Source of the DNA: Watersipora subatra | Lineage: Eukaryota; Bryozoa; Gymnolaemata; Cheilostomatida; Watersiporidae | NCBI RefSeq assembly: GCF_963576615.1 | Contig: NC_088708.1 | Span: 29,581,191-29,645,190, forward strand | Direction: 5' to 3' | DNA: 64,000 nucleotides | In this document: positions 39,080 through 50,600 of the stretch, one piece after another | Numbering within the stretch: position 1 is the first letter of the stretch | How the letters are laid out: the number at the start of each line of letters is the position of its first letter | Translations under genes and position numbers: made by a program | Notes under the pieces: model-generated | What the model was told of the DNA's origin: nothing | The model's input: the letters and a program-made list of their open reading frames with translations, nothing else | Databases searched by the model: none

Positions 39080-40016
39080 TACTGTAGAATGGCAATAGGA
39101 CAAAGTTATTTTGCAAAAGCTTTGTTATCTACAAAAAGTAAACTTCAAAAGAAAATACATTCTCACACTGTAAGCCTAAATGGTAGAAACACAACCATAG
39201 CAGATATGCCAGCAAGTCATTTTAGAAGATCCACTATTCGAAAGCAACTAATTAATGATCGGCAACGCCGATGGAAAACTCATCTCATAACAGGACACTG
39301 TTCCACCGGTTTATTGAAGGACTTAGAAACAGATCATCTGGAGACAAACCCTATTCCATTTATATTACCAACGACACAAATATCAATTTTAACCGGGCTC
39401 TTCACAGGCCACACAACCTTACAATATCACTTATACAAACTCAATTTAACATTTACACAACATGCACATGCCTAGATGAGGACGAACCAGTAGACCATTG
39501 CCTATACAGATGCAGCAATTACACCAATCTAAGAAAGAAAATATTCCCAAGCCCTCACAACTATCAACATCTGTTAGAATTTGTACATGAAAGCGCGGAG
39601 TCAATTGAAAACATAATTAACCCACTGCAGATAAACCATAGAAGTAAACATCAATGATACTTACACAGACAGATGATACAGACCCTATTATAGTCATCCA
39701 ATTATGAATTAACAATCAATCTTGCCACAACCAATACTCATAGAGAATCTATTCTTCAGACCTGAACCCTTATATATAGTATCAATCAATTTATTTTTGT
39801 ATTTAAGTTATCCTGCATTACTTATTTGAAGTCATCCTCTCATGTAAATTGTCTTAATTTTTACACAAATAATCTCAAACTAAACATGAATTGTTCACTA
39901 CTATCTTGCATTCAGTATACTTATACAGTTTCCATTTTATTGGATAATATGCCTGCAAATAGAGGCTTTTTGTTATTCTGTTATCAGCAAAATAAAAGAT
40001 TACTAACTAACTAAAT
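39080..40016 (+). mobile_element. LINE 3' remnant with short tandem tail
   Basis: Two plus-strand frames that overlap (39089-39475 and 39271-39657) carry pieces of one LINE C-terminus. The first has WKTHLITGHCSTG and the second CTCLDEDEPVDHCLYRC, the CCHC-type zinc motif that follows RNase H or RT in jockey/R1-like elements. A frameshift separates them. The element ends at AAAATAAAAGATTACTAACT with an (ACTA)-type repeat near 40000-40016, typical of LINE tails. It is 5'-truncated. Confidence 0.7.
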
Positions 40017-41366
40017 CTAGGTCTTATAAACCAGGCAAGTCAAATATGCTGTAATTTTTTAAAACTAAAAATATAAAGTTCACCGCTAACAACTCAAAAT
40101 AACATTTTTCCTTGTCTCTATAACATTAATATTAGCAAAGATTTCTCTCTTTCAACCCTCGCAACAACACGTTAAACCATGGATTGAGTTATAAAACTTT
40201 ATTTGACATTTAGATCTCTAATGTGAATTGATGCAGCACTGTTTACCCAAAGTTTGGCCTAAATTCCATACAAGACACCTTGGCAGGGCCTTGGCAGCAC
40301 TCAAAGTGAAGTTTCCTATTAACCATCTGCAAGCAGAAACTGCCAGGGTCAGAGTTAAAAGAAGAACATCCTATTCATATAACTCAGAATGAGTCACAAA
40401 TGATACAGAATTCTCTTTAGCATTGGAATTTCTGTCAATACAAGTCACGTGTGCTGATAATTTCACTTTTTCAGACTTAACCCACACTTGATACTGGATA
40501 CTTTTCCTTAAATGTCACTTCTAGCGAACACTAAATCCTTTCTTGTTAAAACTACCAGATCATTCTAACTACTTTTTACCTCACATATAAAACTATAGTA
40601 CTTGGTTACTGTGAGTTTACTCTTAATCTCTTTTCTCCTTAAGTTAGTCTCTACTTGATAAATAAGGCATCCTTGTTTGGGTAGACTACTTAGGTAAGGA
40701 AGCCGTATTTTGAAGATTAACAGACAGAATTTTGATAAGATATTCATTCTATCAAATGGTTTGTTTTGGGCATGAACTGCTTTGCTGCGGACAACTATAG
40801 ATTATTTCCTTTGTAGTGAAGTTGTAAGAATACTTTAGGGTAAATAAAGAGTAAGTAAGGTAAGGAAAGAGCATGCTGCTTCATATAATAGAACTTAAAA
40901 AATTTCAAGTCTGCCATAATATTTTTAAACTCTCAATTATTGTTTTTTTGTTGTAATATAATTGTCCAATTCGGGAAACAATGTTAAACTAGATGTCTCT
41001 GACTTATGTCAAATCAACACAAAGGAGCGTTATAAAAGGTAAGTTTCTTTTTTTAAAGTACTAGCGTTCAGTTTTTATTTGAGTACGCTACATGGTACGT
41101 CAGCGCACTCTAATATTTTAACCCTGATCCAAAAATTTAAATTCTTGACTACAAAAGAAACAGTAAGGGCAGCACCTATCAATAGATGCTAAAATAATTA
41201 TTGAGGCAGCAAATGCGTGTTTATAAACAATGCGTAGGTATAACTCATATATTTGATTGAATAAGAACATTGATGAAATAATCAAATTAGGCTGCTTGTT
41301 TGTCTATGACTCGCCATTTGTAAACCAATATGACGCCTTCAAAGCAAGCAAATCATAGGGTAGTCT
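40017..41366. other. Intergenic DNA, nothing recognised
   Basis: No exon, repeat family or RNA gene seen between the LINE remnant and the small ORF at 41367. Confidence 0.45.
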
Positions 41367-41591
41367 TTAGACCCATTGCTCCTTCAGGTTGTTGGCACCA
41401 CGCGGAGAGTTAGGAACTTCTGAAAACACTTCTCTTGAATAGTCTCTGCTATAGCTATAAGTGCTACACAACGGTTTGTCACGCGCAAACCCAAGTGTTA
41501 ATTTGTCGGGATCTAATGTGAAATTATACGCCTCTAAGTGTAGAGAGACTTCATCGGATATTAGCTTAGCTATTAATAAATGCCATGGCAT
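41367..41591 (-). CDS. Small hypothetical ORF, 74 residues
   Basis: ATG at 41591 (MPWHLLIAKLISDEVSLHLE...) to a TAA at 41367, ending NNLKEQWV. Composition is balanced and not low-complexity, unlike most short ORFs here. It is divergent from the gene that starts at 41643, with only 51 bases between start codons. No family recognised. It could be a single-exon microprotein, an exon of a larger gene, or chance. Confidence 0.3.
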   Translation of the reverse strand: MPWHLLIAKLISDEVSLHLEAYNFTLDPDKLTLGFARDKPLCSTYSYSRDYSREVFSEVPNSPRGANNLKEQWV

Positions 41592-41642
41592 AGTCAAATA
41601 TTGTTAATTGATCTTCTGGAGGCAGAACAATAGAAAAAGGAG

Positions 41643-43896
41643 ATGTATGAAATGAATGCTGCACGAACTGAGGCCAGTCCTAAAGAGCCTGACTCGTCTC
41701 ATATAGATGAAACGCCTCCAAGTCATTGCTTTCCGATTGCCGAGTCAGGTAAGTGCAGTGTTCTTATTTCTGCTAAATTGCTCAGGGAGGTAGCCATAAT
41801 CTGACACGCTTGTGAGCTCAAGACACACATCCTAGATTTGTTTTCATAGTATATTTGATGTCTAGTCATGCAAAGTTTTTATAGAGTTCTACTATAAGTC
41901 AAAATTTAAATTGTCTCCTACCTGATACTTTGACGGCTGATTTGGAAAAGGTTGAAATCAGGCATCTCATTGCTTAGTACAAAATACTACATGTAGTATT
42001 ATAAATTTATTGTAGTAAATGATAATTACACGTAATATTACTAAGACATAGCTGTCATTAGTTCAATTTCAGAAAATGAATCAAATCATGTAGCTTTCTT
42101 TGTTTAAAACCCATCTATTAATCAACCTACTTTATTATAATTTTGTCTGTTACATTTTGATTGTATAGGTTTGTTGTTTTTGTATTTCTTACTTTTGTTG
42201 TCAAGCAGCTCATGAAGTATAGGTCTGCCCTTTTTATAACTAAACTCTGCTAATTGCTAGCTAAGAGGTAAATTTTTATTGAACCCTCATCTCTTGCGTG
42301 TATGCTCTTTGAAAAGGAGAGTCAACGGTGAAACGCTATCAAAAGATGATACACTACAAGTCACCGATTCCAAAGACCAGGTTGACTAGAGCCTTACTGA
42401 CAGACAATGTGTGTGGTAAGTCCTGAAAGGCTATGAGTATTGTGCATATTATGTGTAGCATGCCTGACAGGTGTGTGGTTTGATTTATCTGATAGCTTGT
42501 GGGTACACATAAAGAGATGATGAATATAGCTTGCAGCAACATACTCTGTGTGTGGTATACAGTAAATGGCACTGTGTGGCATGTGTCAAAAGGCTATGAA
42601 TGCGTTATTATGACTGATCTTTGCAGGTGATGTGCAGAGTATTTCAACATTTGTGTTATCAGGTCATGGCTTTGCAAGTGTAGTAATTATTACCATTTAA
42701 GCAGTTTTGCCATTGCTCACTGCTGGAGGTGAATTCCCACTAGACAGTGCTACCTTGCAGTAAGGTCATTTCAAAAAAATGCATAGGAGAGGAAATCCAG
42801 TTGAAAAGTTTCTATAGATTTTTAAATTTGTACTGTTCAGATGAAAGAAAGCTACAAGTTCATTTAAGCAAGCTCTTACAAGACAAAAGAAAAGAAAGTG
42901 CAAAACTACGACACAAGATTTCTTCCTTTGCGCATCTTCAAGAAACAAAACGGCGTGGATGGAATAAAATGGATGAGCAACAACTGAACAAGTTGAACCT
43001 TCCGCAGATATCGTCTGGGAACCAAATGCTTGAATCAGCATCACTTACAGAGGTATATATCTTCCTAGGGTGTTCTCTCTGGCTTAATTTACATCTCGGT
43101 ATATATCAACGTGTTAGTAATACTGTCAGGACCAGACAATCTTCCTTGAATTTGAACCTAGTTGTTTGAAACAGTCTGTATTAGATATATATGAGTTGAG
43201 GATCACATTATATTGTATATAATACAGTCTTCAGGTAATGAATGAGCTTTCTAGCTTTCTAGATATACCATCATATCTTTCAACTATTAATAAGATTTTC
43301 AAATACTCTGTAAACTCAGTTACGATAAGTATTTCTTTCTTTAAAAGAGCATATAATATAAACATATCTATGCAATATACCTGTAAAAGCTTTTGGTATC
43401 AAAGTTGCTAGTACTAGTCAGCAAGTACTAAAAATTGTACAAAAGTATACTGTTGGTGAAAATGTTATTTTACTCTGTTTTTCTGCTTCTTGTCGGCATA
43501 CTCCAAAAGCTTAGGACAATTTCTTATAGGTTTTCAACTAAAATCTATTCAGATACAATGTATCGTTATTTCTAGATTTACAAAAAACCGCAGAATACAG
43601 CCATGGAGAGCTTCACAGTGCCCCTGCTGCCTGTAATGGTAGGAGAGGATGAGCAGAAGATTGTTGAATACGACAAGCAGATATTTATCACTCGTTTGCC
43701 GAATATTGCTAGACTCACGACCCGACAGAGGAAACGCTATAATGGTTACAAAGGTTCTCATCTGTTGGAAGGTCAAAAAGCCATTCAAGACCGAAGATTT
43801 CAACAACTTTCCAATTCCTTGTCAGAACGAAAAAGTGCATCTCCACCAAAGAAAGCTCCATTCTTTATCACAAAGCGTTCATTGACATATTTATAG
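41643..43896 (+). CDS. Unrecognised three-exon gene, about 212 residues
   Basis: Exons 41643-41748, 42841-43052 and 43576-43896 join in phase with clean GT-AG sites (AGTCAG|GTAAGT, TGTTCAG, GAG|GTATAT, TTTCTAG). The start MYEMNAAR follows an in-frame TAG. Exon 2 is basic and helical (KLLQDKRKESAKLRHKISS). Exon 3 has VPLLPVMVGEDEQKIVEYDK and a basic end (RQRKRYNGYKG, then KKAPFFITKRSLTYL). I see no signal peptide, membrane segment or known domain. It is tail to tail with CCDC17 (751 bases between stops). The size and basic composition would fit a small cytoskeletal or ciliary protein, but that is only a guess from its neighbours. Confidence 0.7.
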
Positions 43897-44647
43897 CCAT
43901 AGTTGTATTCCATCACAAAATCAACAGCCTACCTGTATCGTCTTCCAGATAACTCAAGGTCGCTCTTGTTGTAAGCGCAAAAAACGATACAGAAGGCAAT
44001 GTTCTGGGTAGCTTACATCAATGATACCCACGAGAATAAACCCGATAAAATTATTATATATATAACATTCTTTTGAGGACCAATCAGCAATTTGGTGTAA
44101 TATCAATTTTGTGGTACATGTTGTTCTTTAATTATACGCCTTCCTGTATATGCATACAGTGACACTTATCCTTTGAAACGCTGTGTATTTATATAATGTA
44201 TATTGCATATGTGTCATTCATCAGTTCCATTACAATGACTAGTTCTCTATACCGTCTATCGAGATAGAAACAGAAACGGTTAACGGTAGCCACAAGTATG
44301 AATTAGCAATATAAACAGAGAGTAATCTCAAGACTAGGTCTATCTCAAGTTAGTCACAAGTATGAATTAGCAATATAAACATAGAGTTAACTCAAGACTA
44401 GGAATAATAGAAAAAGTATTCTATTAGGACCAGAGGAAATAATACAGCAGCTAATAACAGTTAAGATAATAAACGATCGAGAATACAAAAAATATTCTAA
44501 AGATTATGTTGTTCATTTGGATCACGGTCTATGATTTAATAATTGCCTTTAGCAATATCCTCTAAAAATTTTACTGTTAAAAATTGCTAATAGACTCAGA
44601 AAAGCTAGCATGACATCTTTAGCGATGGTTGCATAACTTCTTTTATA
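43897..44647. other. Tail-to-tail spacer with a 66-bp direct repeat
   Basis: Between the stop codons of the unrecognised gene and CCDC17. A block with CACAAGTATGAATTAGCAAT is duplicated about 66 bases apart (about 44290 and 44356). No gene seen. Confidence 0.5.
44035..44040 (+). terminator. Poly(A) signal for the 41643-43896 gene
   Basis: AATAAA about 139 bases past the stop codon at 43896. Confidence 0.5.
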
Positions 44648-47600
44648 CTATAGAGCCCAAGAATAAGGAGCCTCGTCATTAGTCGACACAGGAGCAGCGG
44701 ATGGTCTGGAGGTGATTGGTGGAAACTGATAGTCTATATAATTAGCAGCGCTGATGGCAGCCTCTGACTGGGTGGGCGAGTCTCGCTGGTGAACGACCCT
44801 CATATATAACGTTGCCTCTCCGTAAGGCGGCTGCGCAGAGAGTTGTGATGTAGGCGAGTCCAGCTTTATAGGCAAGTTGTGAAATACCAACTTCCAGGCT
44901 CCAGTTTGCAATGCAAGTTTAGAATTAAACACATCATGCTTTAGCCAAGCCTTAGTTCTTAGCTCTTCAGGAGTTGAGTCTGAAGTCTGCAGCTCCACCA
45001 CAATATACATACCAGTGGATGGTGGGCAACTACAACCAACAGCGTTTGTATGTGACAAACTATAGTTGTTGTTATCTTACATATATGTATAGTATATACA
45101 TGCAATACATATGCTATAGATATAGTATATACATGTATATATAGTAAACATATATCAATATACATGGATATAAGTTTCAGTGTTCGGCTGTTGGTCATTT
45201 GTGTGTCCAGCTATGGCGGTAAAGTTTTAGGAATGAAAAATATGCTGTGCACTGGATTTAAACTCGAAACCTCTAGGTCTGCAGACAGGTGTGCTAAACC
45301 ACTAGGCCATGCAGGTACATTGCCATACAATGGAATAATTGTGGTCATAACTACATCGGTTACAATAAGCACGCTTTAAGTGTTTGGGAAAATACTATCG
45401 GTTATTACAAGCACCCTTCAAAATTCTGGTTGCAATTGAGAATATTATGCGTAACATAACGATTATTAAGCTGGCTTCAGAAACGGCTCTTATTATAGTA
45501 AAGATTAAACTAGCTTAAGTCACTCCAATTCATTGGGTAATCATTTTATTATCAGTGCAACGCTGAGCATTCAGTGGTATATTTATTCGTATATATATAT
45601 ATATATATATAAATTTCAGTGTTGGTCGTCGGTCATTCGTGTGTCCAGTTCTTTGTTTTGCTTTTTAAAAATTATTAAAAGCCATTTCAAGATTCATTCC
45701 CCATTTTTTCAATTTGTAACTTTCAAATTTGGCTTTTCAATTTCAAATATTCTATTACCTGCTCAAACTTTCTGTTTTTTCTACACCTGTACTGTTGTAT
45801 TATCTTCTACACCTGTACTGTTGTATTATCTTCTACACCTGTACTGTTGTATTATCTTCTACACCTGTACTGTTGTATTATCTTCTACACCTGTACTGTT
45901 GTATTATCTTCTACACCTGTACTGTTGTATTATCTTCTACACCTGTACTGTTGTATTATCTTCTACACCTGTACTGTTGTATTATCTTAAATAGAAATTG
46001 CATGTACATTCTTATTCCGTTTGGTCAGACAAAGCATCAAACAAAACAGTCAGATATCTCATCTTTATGTATGTACCAGTATCAAGTGGTACCAGCGTCA
46101 GATTTAGAGGTTGGATGAATAACTTTGGTTAAAACAGGAACCTCGTTATACACACACTTAAAAGTAATCATTGTTCTTAGTAATTTAACATATTTATTAT
46201 TTTAATTTTTTTCCCCAGCTTATAATAATTGTACCAGTATCAAATAATTTTTATTGTAATCATTGTAGCAAAACATACTATCTAGCCATTACTTGTAATT
46301 ATGTCACATTTAAACACCTTTACAGTTGTTTTATTTTTCTCTTAATTTATTTGAACTGCACAAAACACACTTTTCTTATGACACGAAGCTTAAAAGTTAA
46401 AGTGGTAAATTTTGTGTATATTGAATAAAAATAAATTTTCTATCCAAAGACTTTTTTAATACCTGGGCAATGCTGGACATTCAGCTGGTCAAGTATATAT
46501 ATATAAAATCTAAGTATTTGTTTGTCTGCTGTATGTCCAATTTAGAGCAATTAGTTAAAATATGCAAGCTTGCATTGCTGTAACTGGCATTAGAAGTAAA
46601 TTACTAAAAGCGCGCTTAAACTACTAGAAGAAAAAAAGTGCTCAGATTTACGAAAATACGACCCCAAAAACAACCTCTGCAGTCCGATGCACCGTGAGAG
46701 GTCATGATGTTTAATGATCATCAGCACAGTTTTTTTCATGCTCTGGCATAGTGGCTATTGGTTTAGTAGTAGTGTGCTTGGCTTAGCATCTGTGCATTGA
46801 AATGTACGGGTTCGATGCCTGTGAGGTGAAATTTTTTTTAAAGCCTAAAGAGAAATACAGACAAGACTTTTATTATAGTAAGGATTAGACTAGTTTAAGT
46901 TACTCAAATTCATCGGGTAAAGACACTTAGCCAATGGCAACTGCATACATTACCACTGATTATAAACTGTTTTCAATCTTGAAAAATGCGTAGCATAAGA
47001 AATGAGACATGTTTGCTGACAATCTGTTTTAGCTTTGCCTCGAGTTCTCGAATATTTGAATTATGCATTTGGCGAACACACACAGAAATAAACAAACACT
47101 CTCATTTAAAAGTTAGATTGGTAAATATTGTATATGTTGATCAAAAATATATTTTCTGTGCCAAAACGCTTTTCATTACTCGTGCAATGCCACGCGTATA
47201 GCCAGTATTATTTATATAGTGCATATATACATTATAATTATATACTATATAAAGTATATATACAGTATAGATACTACATATACCGTATACATACTATATA
47301 TATATATATCTGTACATATGAAGATATATATATACATATCTATTATATAAAATATGTATTAGTGGAACTTCACTCTATAAGTTAAACATTTTATTACTAA
47401 TAGTTTCATGTGGTACAATAAGTATCACACTCTTCAGATAAAATGTCTAAAATGAATTTCATACACCAGTAATATGCTGTTATGCAGAGTTAGATAAGCT
47501 GATAATTGGATGAGTATACAGAAGCCAAAAGCCAAATAGTTAAGTGATACAATTACCTATCAAAAACTTAGATGAATGTCTGCATGATGATAATAGTTCG

Positions 47601-50600
47601 TTACGTTTATTAAGAGTGCCTAGTGATGGTCTGTAAATAATAAAGAATTTCTCCCATAAGCATAAGTTACACTTGTTGGAGATAGTTTTGTATGCTTTAG
47701 CATGTCGTAGAGTCTTCCATGATATTGAGTAGCTGGTATTATTGTCCTTTAGTGACCATATATATTATATATAGATATATATATAATATATATATTATAT
47801 ATATGTATATAATATATAGTCCTATATATATATAATATATATATATAATATATAGTCCTACATACATATAGTCCTATATATATATATATAACATAATATA
47901 TAGTCCTATATATTATGTCCTATATATTATATTATATTATTATTAGTCCTATATATATATATATAGTCCTATATATATAACATAATATATAGTCCTATAT
48001 ATATATATAGTCCTATATATATATATATAATATAATATATAGTCCTATATATATATAGTCCTATATATATATATAGTCCTATATATATATAATATATAGT
48101 CCTTTAGTGACCATATATATTATATATAGATATATATATATTATATATATGTATATAATATATACATGTATATATATTATATATATAATATATATGTTAT
48201 AATATATATATTATATATATATAATCAGGCTTGGGGCCACTAGCAGTGCAGTGCGCACTGCACTAGTGCAGTGCATAGTGCAGTGCAATTGAAAAATAGA
48301 AATGTCTAGTGCAATGCTAGTGCAAATTTGACATGAGTCCCTGGGTGCACTAGTGCAAGTGCAGTGCTTAGTGTGACATGGTATGTACTAGTGCAGTGCC
48401 TAGTGCGGATTAGAAAATTCCCATAAATGCACTAGTGCAAGTGCAGTGCCTAGACGAAATGTCTGTTTTCAACTATTTTGACTAACAATTCATACAATGC
48501 CAAGAAGATTACGGGCCAAGCTATTATTGACAGAGAAGTAAAGGAGTATTTAGCAGAGGATCTTGAGCCAGAGTTGTCTTTGCCAAATGTATACTGGAAG
48601 AATTGTCAAGCCTATCCAAATTTGAGACATTTGGCTGAGCTACATATGCCTGTATTAGCATCATCTGCTCCTGTAGAGCGTTTGTTTAGCCAGGCTGGTC
48701 GAATCTTCCGTGCAGATAGATCTAAACTGACTGACGCCAACTTTGAAAGGCTAATGTTCCTTCGGTCTAATAAACATCTTCTCTGAACAATATTGCTTAT
48801 CAATTTTGCCATCAATATGACTTACTGTTTACATGATACTGGTTTATCCAAGGGTAGATTTTCTTGTTGTACATAGTACATTTATGTAATAAGAAGTGAA
48901 TTCTTCCATTCCATGCTTGCTTAGTATATTTAGGTATTGTAATTGTAATACATTGCACATTCGCACTATTTGATATCTGTTGTCATCTGCACTATTTAAT
49001 ATTGAGCATTATTGTAGGTCTATGGTTTGTTTGAAATTTTAGGTGAGGCTAGTTTATTTGACAAATATATGGCTGACATCCTTTGCACGGCTATAATTGT
49101 ACTATTGCAGTGGATAGCAGTAGATATCTGTTGATTAGCAAGCAATTCTTGCAGCTGCTATAGCAAAAAAGCTCATTGGTCTAGTGCCTAGTGAAGTTTA
49201 ATAGTGAAGTGCCTAGTGCATTTATGATTTTACACTGCACTAGTGCTAGTGCAATGTCTAGTGCACAAGAATTTTTGCTATTGCAGTGCCTAGTGCATTT
49301 TTGACTTCACTTTTCGATGCACTAGTGCTAGTGCAGTGCCTAGTGCACAAGAATTTCTGCTAGTGCAGTGCCTAGTGCATTTTATATTACTACTATGCCA
49401 TGCACTAGTGCTAGTGCAGTGCCTAGTGCACAAGAATTTCTGCTAGTGCAGTGCCTAGTGCATTTTATATTATTGCTATGCCATGCACTAGTGCTAGTGC
49501 AGTGCCTAGTGCACCTTACTGTCGTCTAGCCAGCAAGTAGTGCAGTGCGCTCAATACTCACTAGTGGCCCCAAGCCTGTATATAATATATATACTAATAT
49601 ATCTAGTGAAAATCTTCTGACTAAAAAGTGCTCAATGCCGTAAAGGCAGTGCATATAGAATAATGTAAAAGAAGATAAGAATTTTGACTATTATATTTAC
49701 ACTACTAATAGTTTTGTGTTAAAAGACCTGATGAGTGTTTTTTGACACAAAACTATTAGTAGTGTAAACATAATAGTCAAAATTCTTATTTTCTTTTAAA
49801 TTATTCTATAATATATATATTATATATATATAATATATATATATATATATAATAGTTGTGGTTGGCGATCTTCACCAGACATATATGTGGCTGAACAAAG
49901 GAAACCTAATGGCCAATACTGAGTCGCTAATCATGGCAGCCCAGGAGCAAGTGATCCCAACAAGGCAACTCCAAACAAAAATCTATCACACTAGAGACGA
50001 TCCTAGATGCAGACTGCAAAGTTGCACCTGAGACCATCCAACACATCATCAGTGGTTGCAAGCAGCTAGCAGGAAACGCATACACTGAGCGGCATAATCA
50101 TGTCGCAGGTGTTGTGTATAGAAGTCGATGTGATGAGTATGGCCTTAATAAACCACAACACTGGTGGGAAGCTCCTGGTAAGGTCAATGAAAATGACCGA
50201 GCTAAGATCCTCTGGGACTTCTACATCCGGACTGACAAGAATGTCCTAGCAAACCAACCAGATATAGTGGTGGTGGACAAGGAGAACAAGAGGGCTACTA
50301 TAATAGATATAGCAGTACCCAATGACTACAATATAGCCAGCATAGAAAACGAAAAGGTAGAGAACTATCTCCCTCTTGGAGAAGAGATTGAAAAATGCTG
50401 GGATGTAAGGACAACTGTAATCCCAGTAGCCATTGGGGCACTGGGCGCAATAACACCGGCGCATGAAATGTGGCTTGCTCAAATACCGACAGTGATCAAC
50501 TCAGGTGAGTTGCAGAAAATTGCGCTATTGGGAACAGCTAAGATCTTGAGACGAGTGCTCCAACTTCCAGGTCTCTGGTAGGAGACCCGAGTTAGAGGAG

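Larger units (their letters stand above)
45154..47205 (+). mobile_element. Three head-to-tail Helitron-like (HINE-type) elements
   Basis: Three units follow one another: about 45154-45577, 45590-46488 and 46490-47205. Each starts in a TATATA-rich stretch followed by AGTNTTNGTCNGTCNGT-like DNA and GTCCAG/GTCCAATT. Each ends in a short GC hairpin with CTGG/CCAG-like ends: CCTGGGCAATGCTGG then CAGCTGG, CGTGCAATGCCACG then GCCAG, and TGCAACGCTGA then CAGTGG. The last 180 bases of units 2 and 3 match each other and 60420-60608. Unit 2 contains the 26-bp minisatellite. End hairpins with CTRR-like termini, no TIRs and internal minisatellites are marks of non-autonomous Helitrons/Helentrons. No Rep/helicase is present. 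Confidence 0.6.

Noticed and set aside
45533-46118. 129- and 153-codon ORFs
   Set aside because: Mostly the 26-bp minisatellite plus low-complexity flanks.
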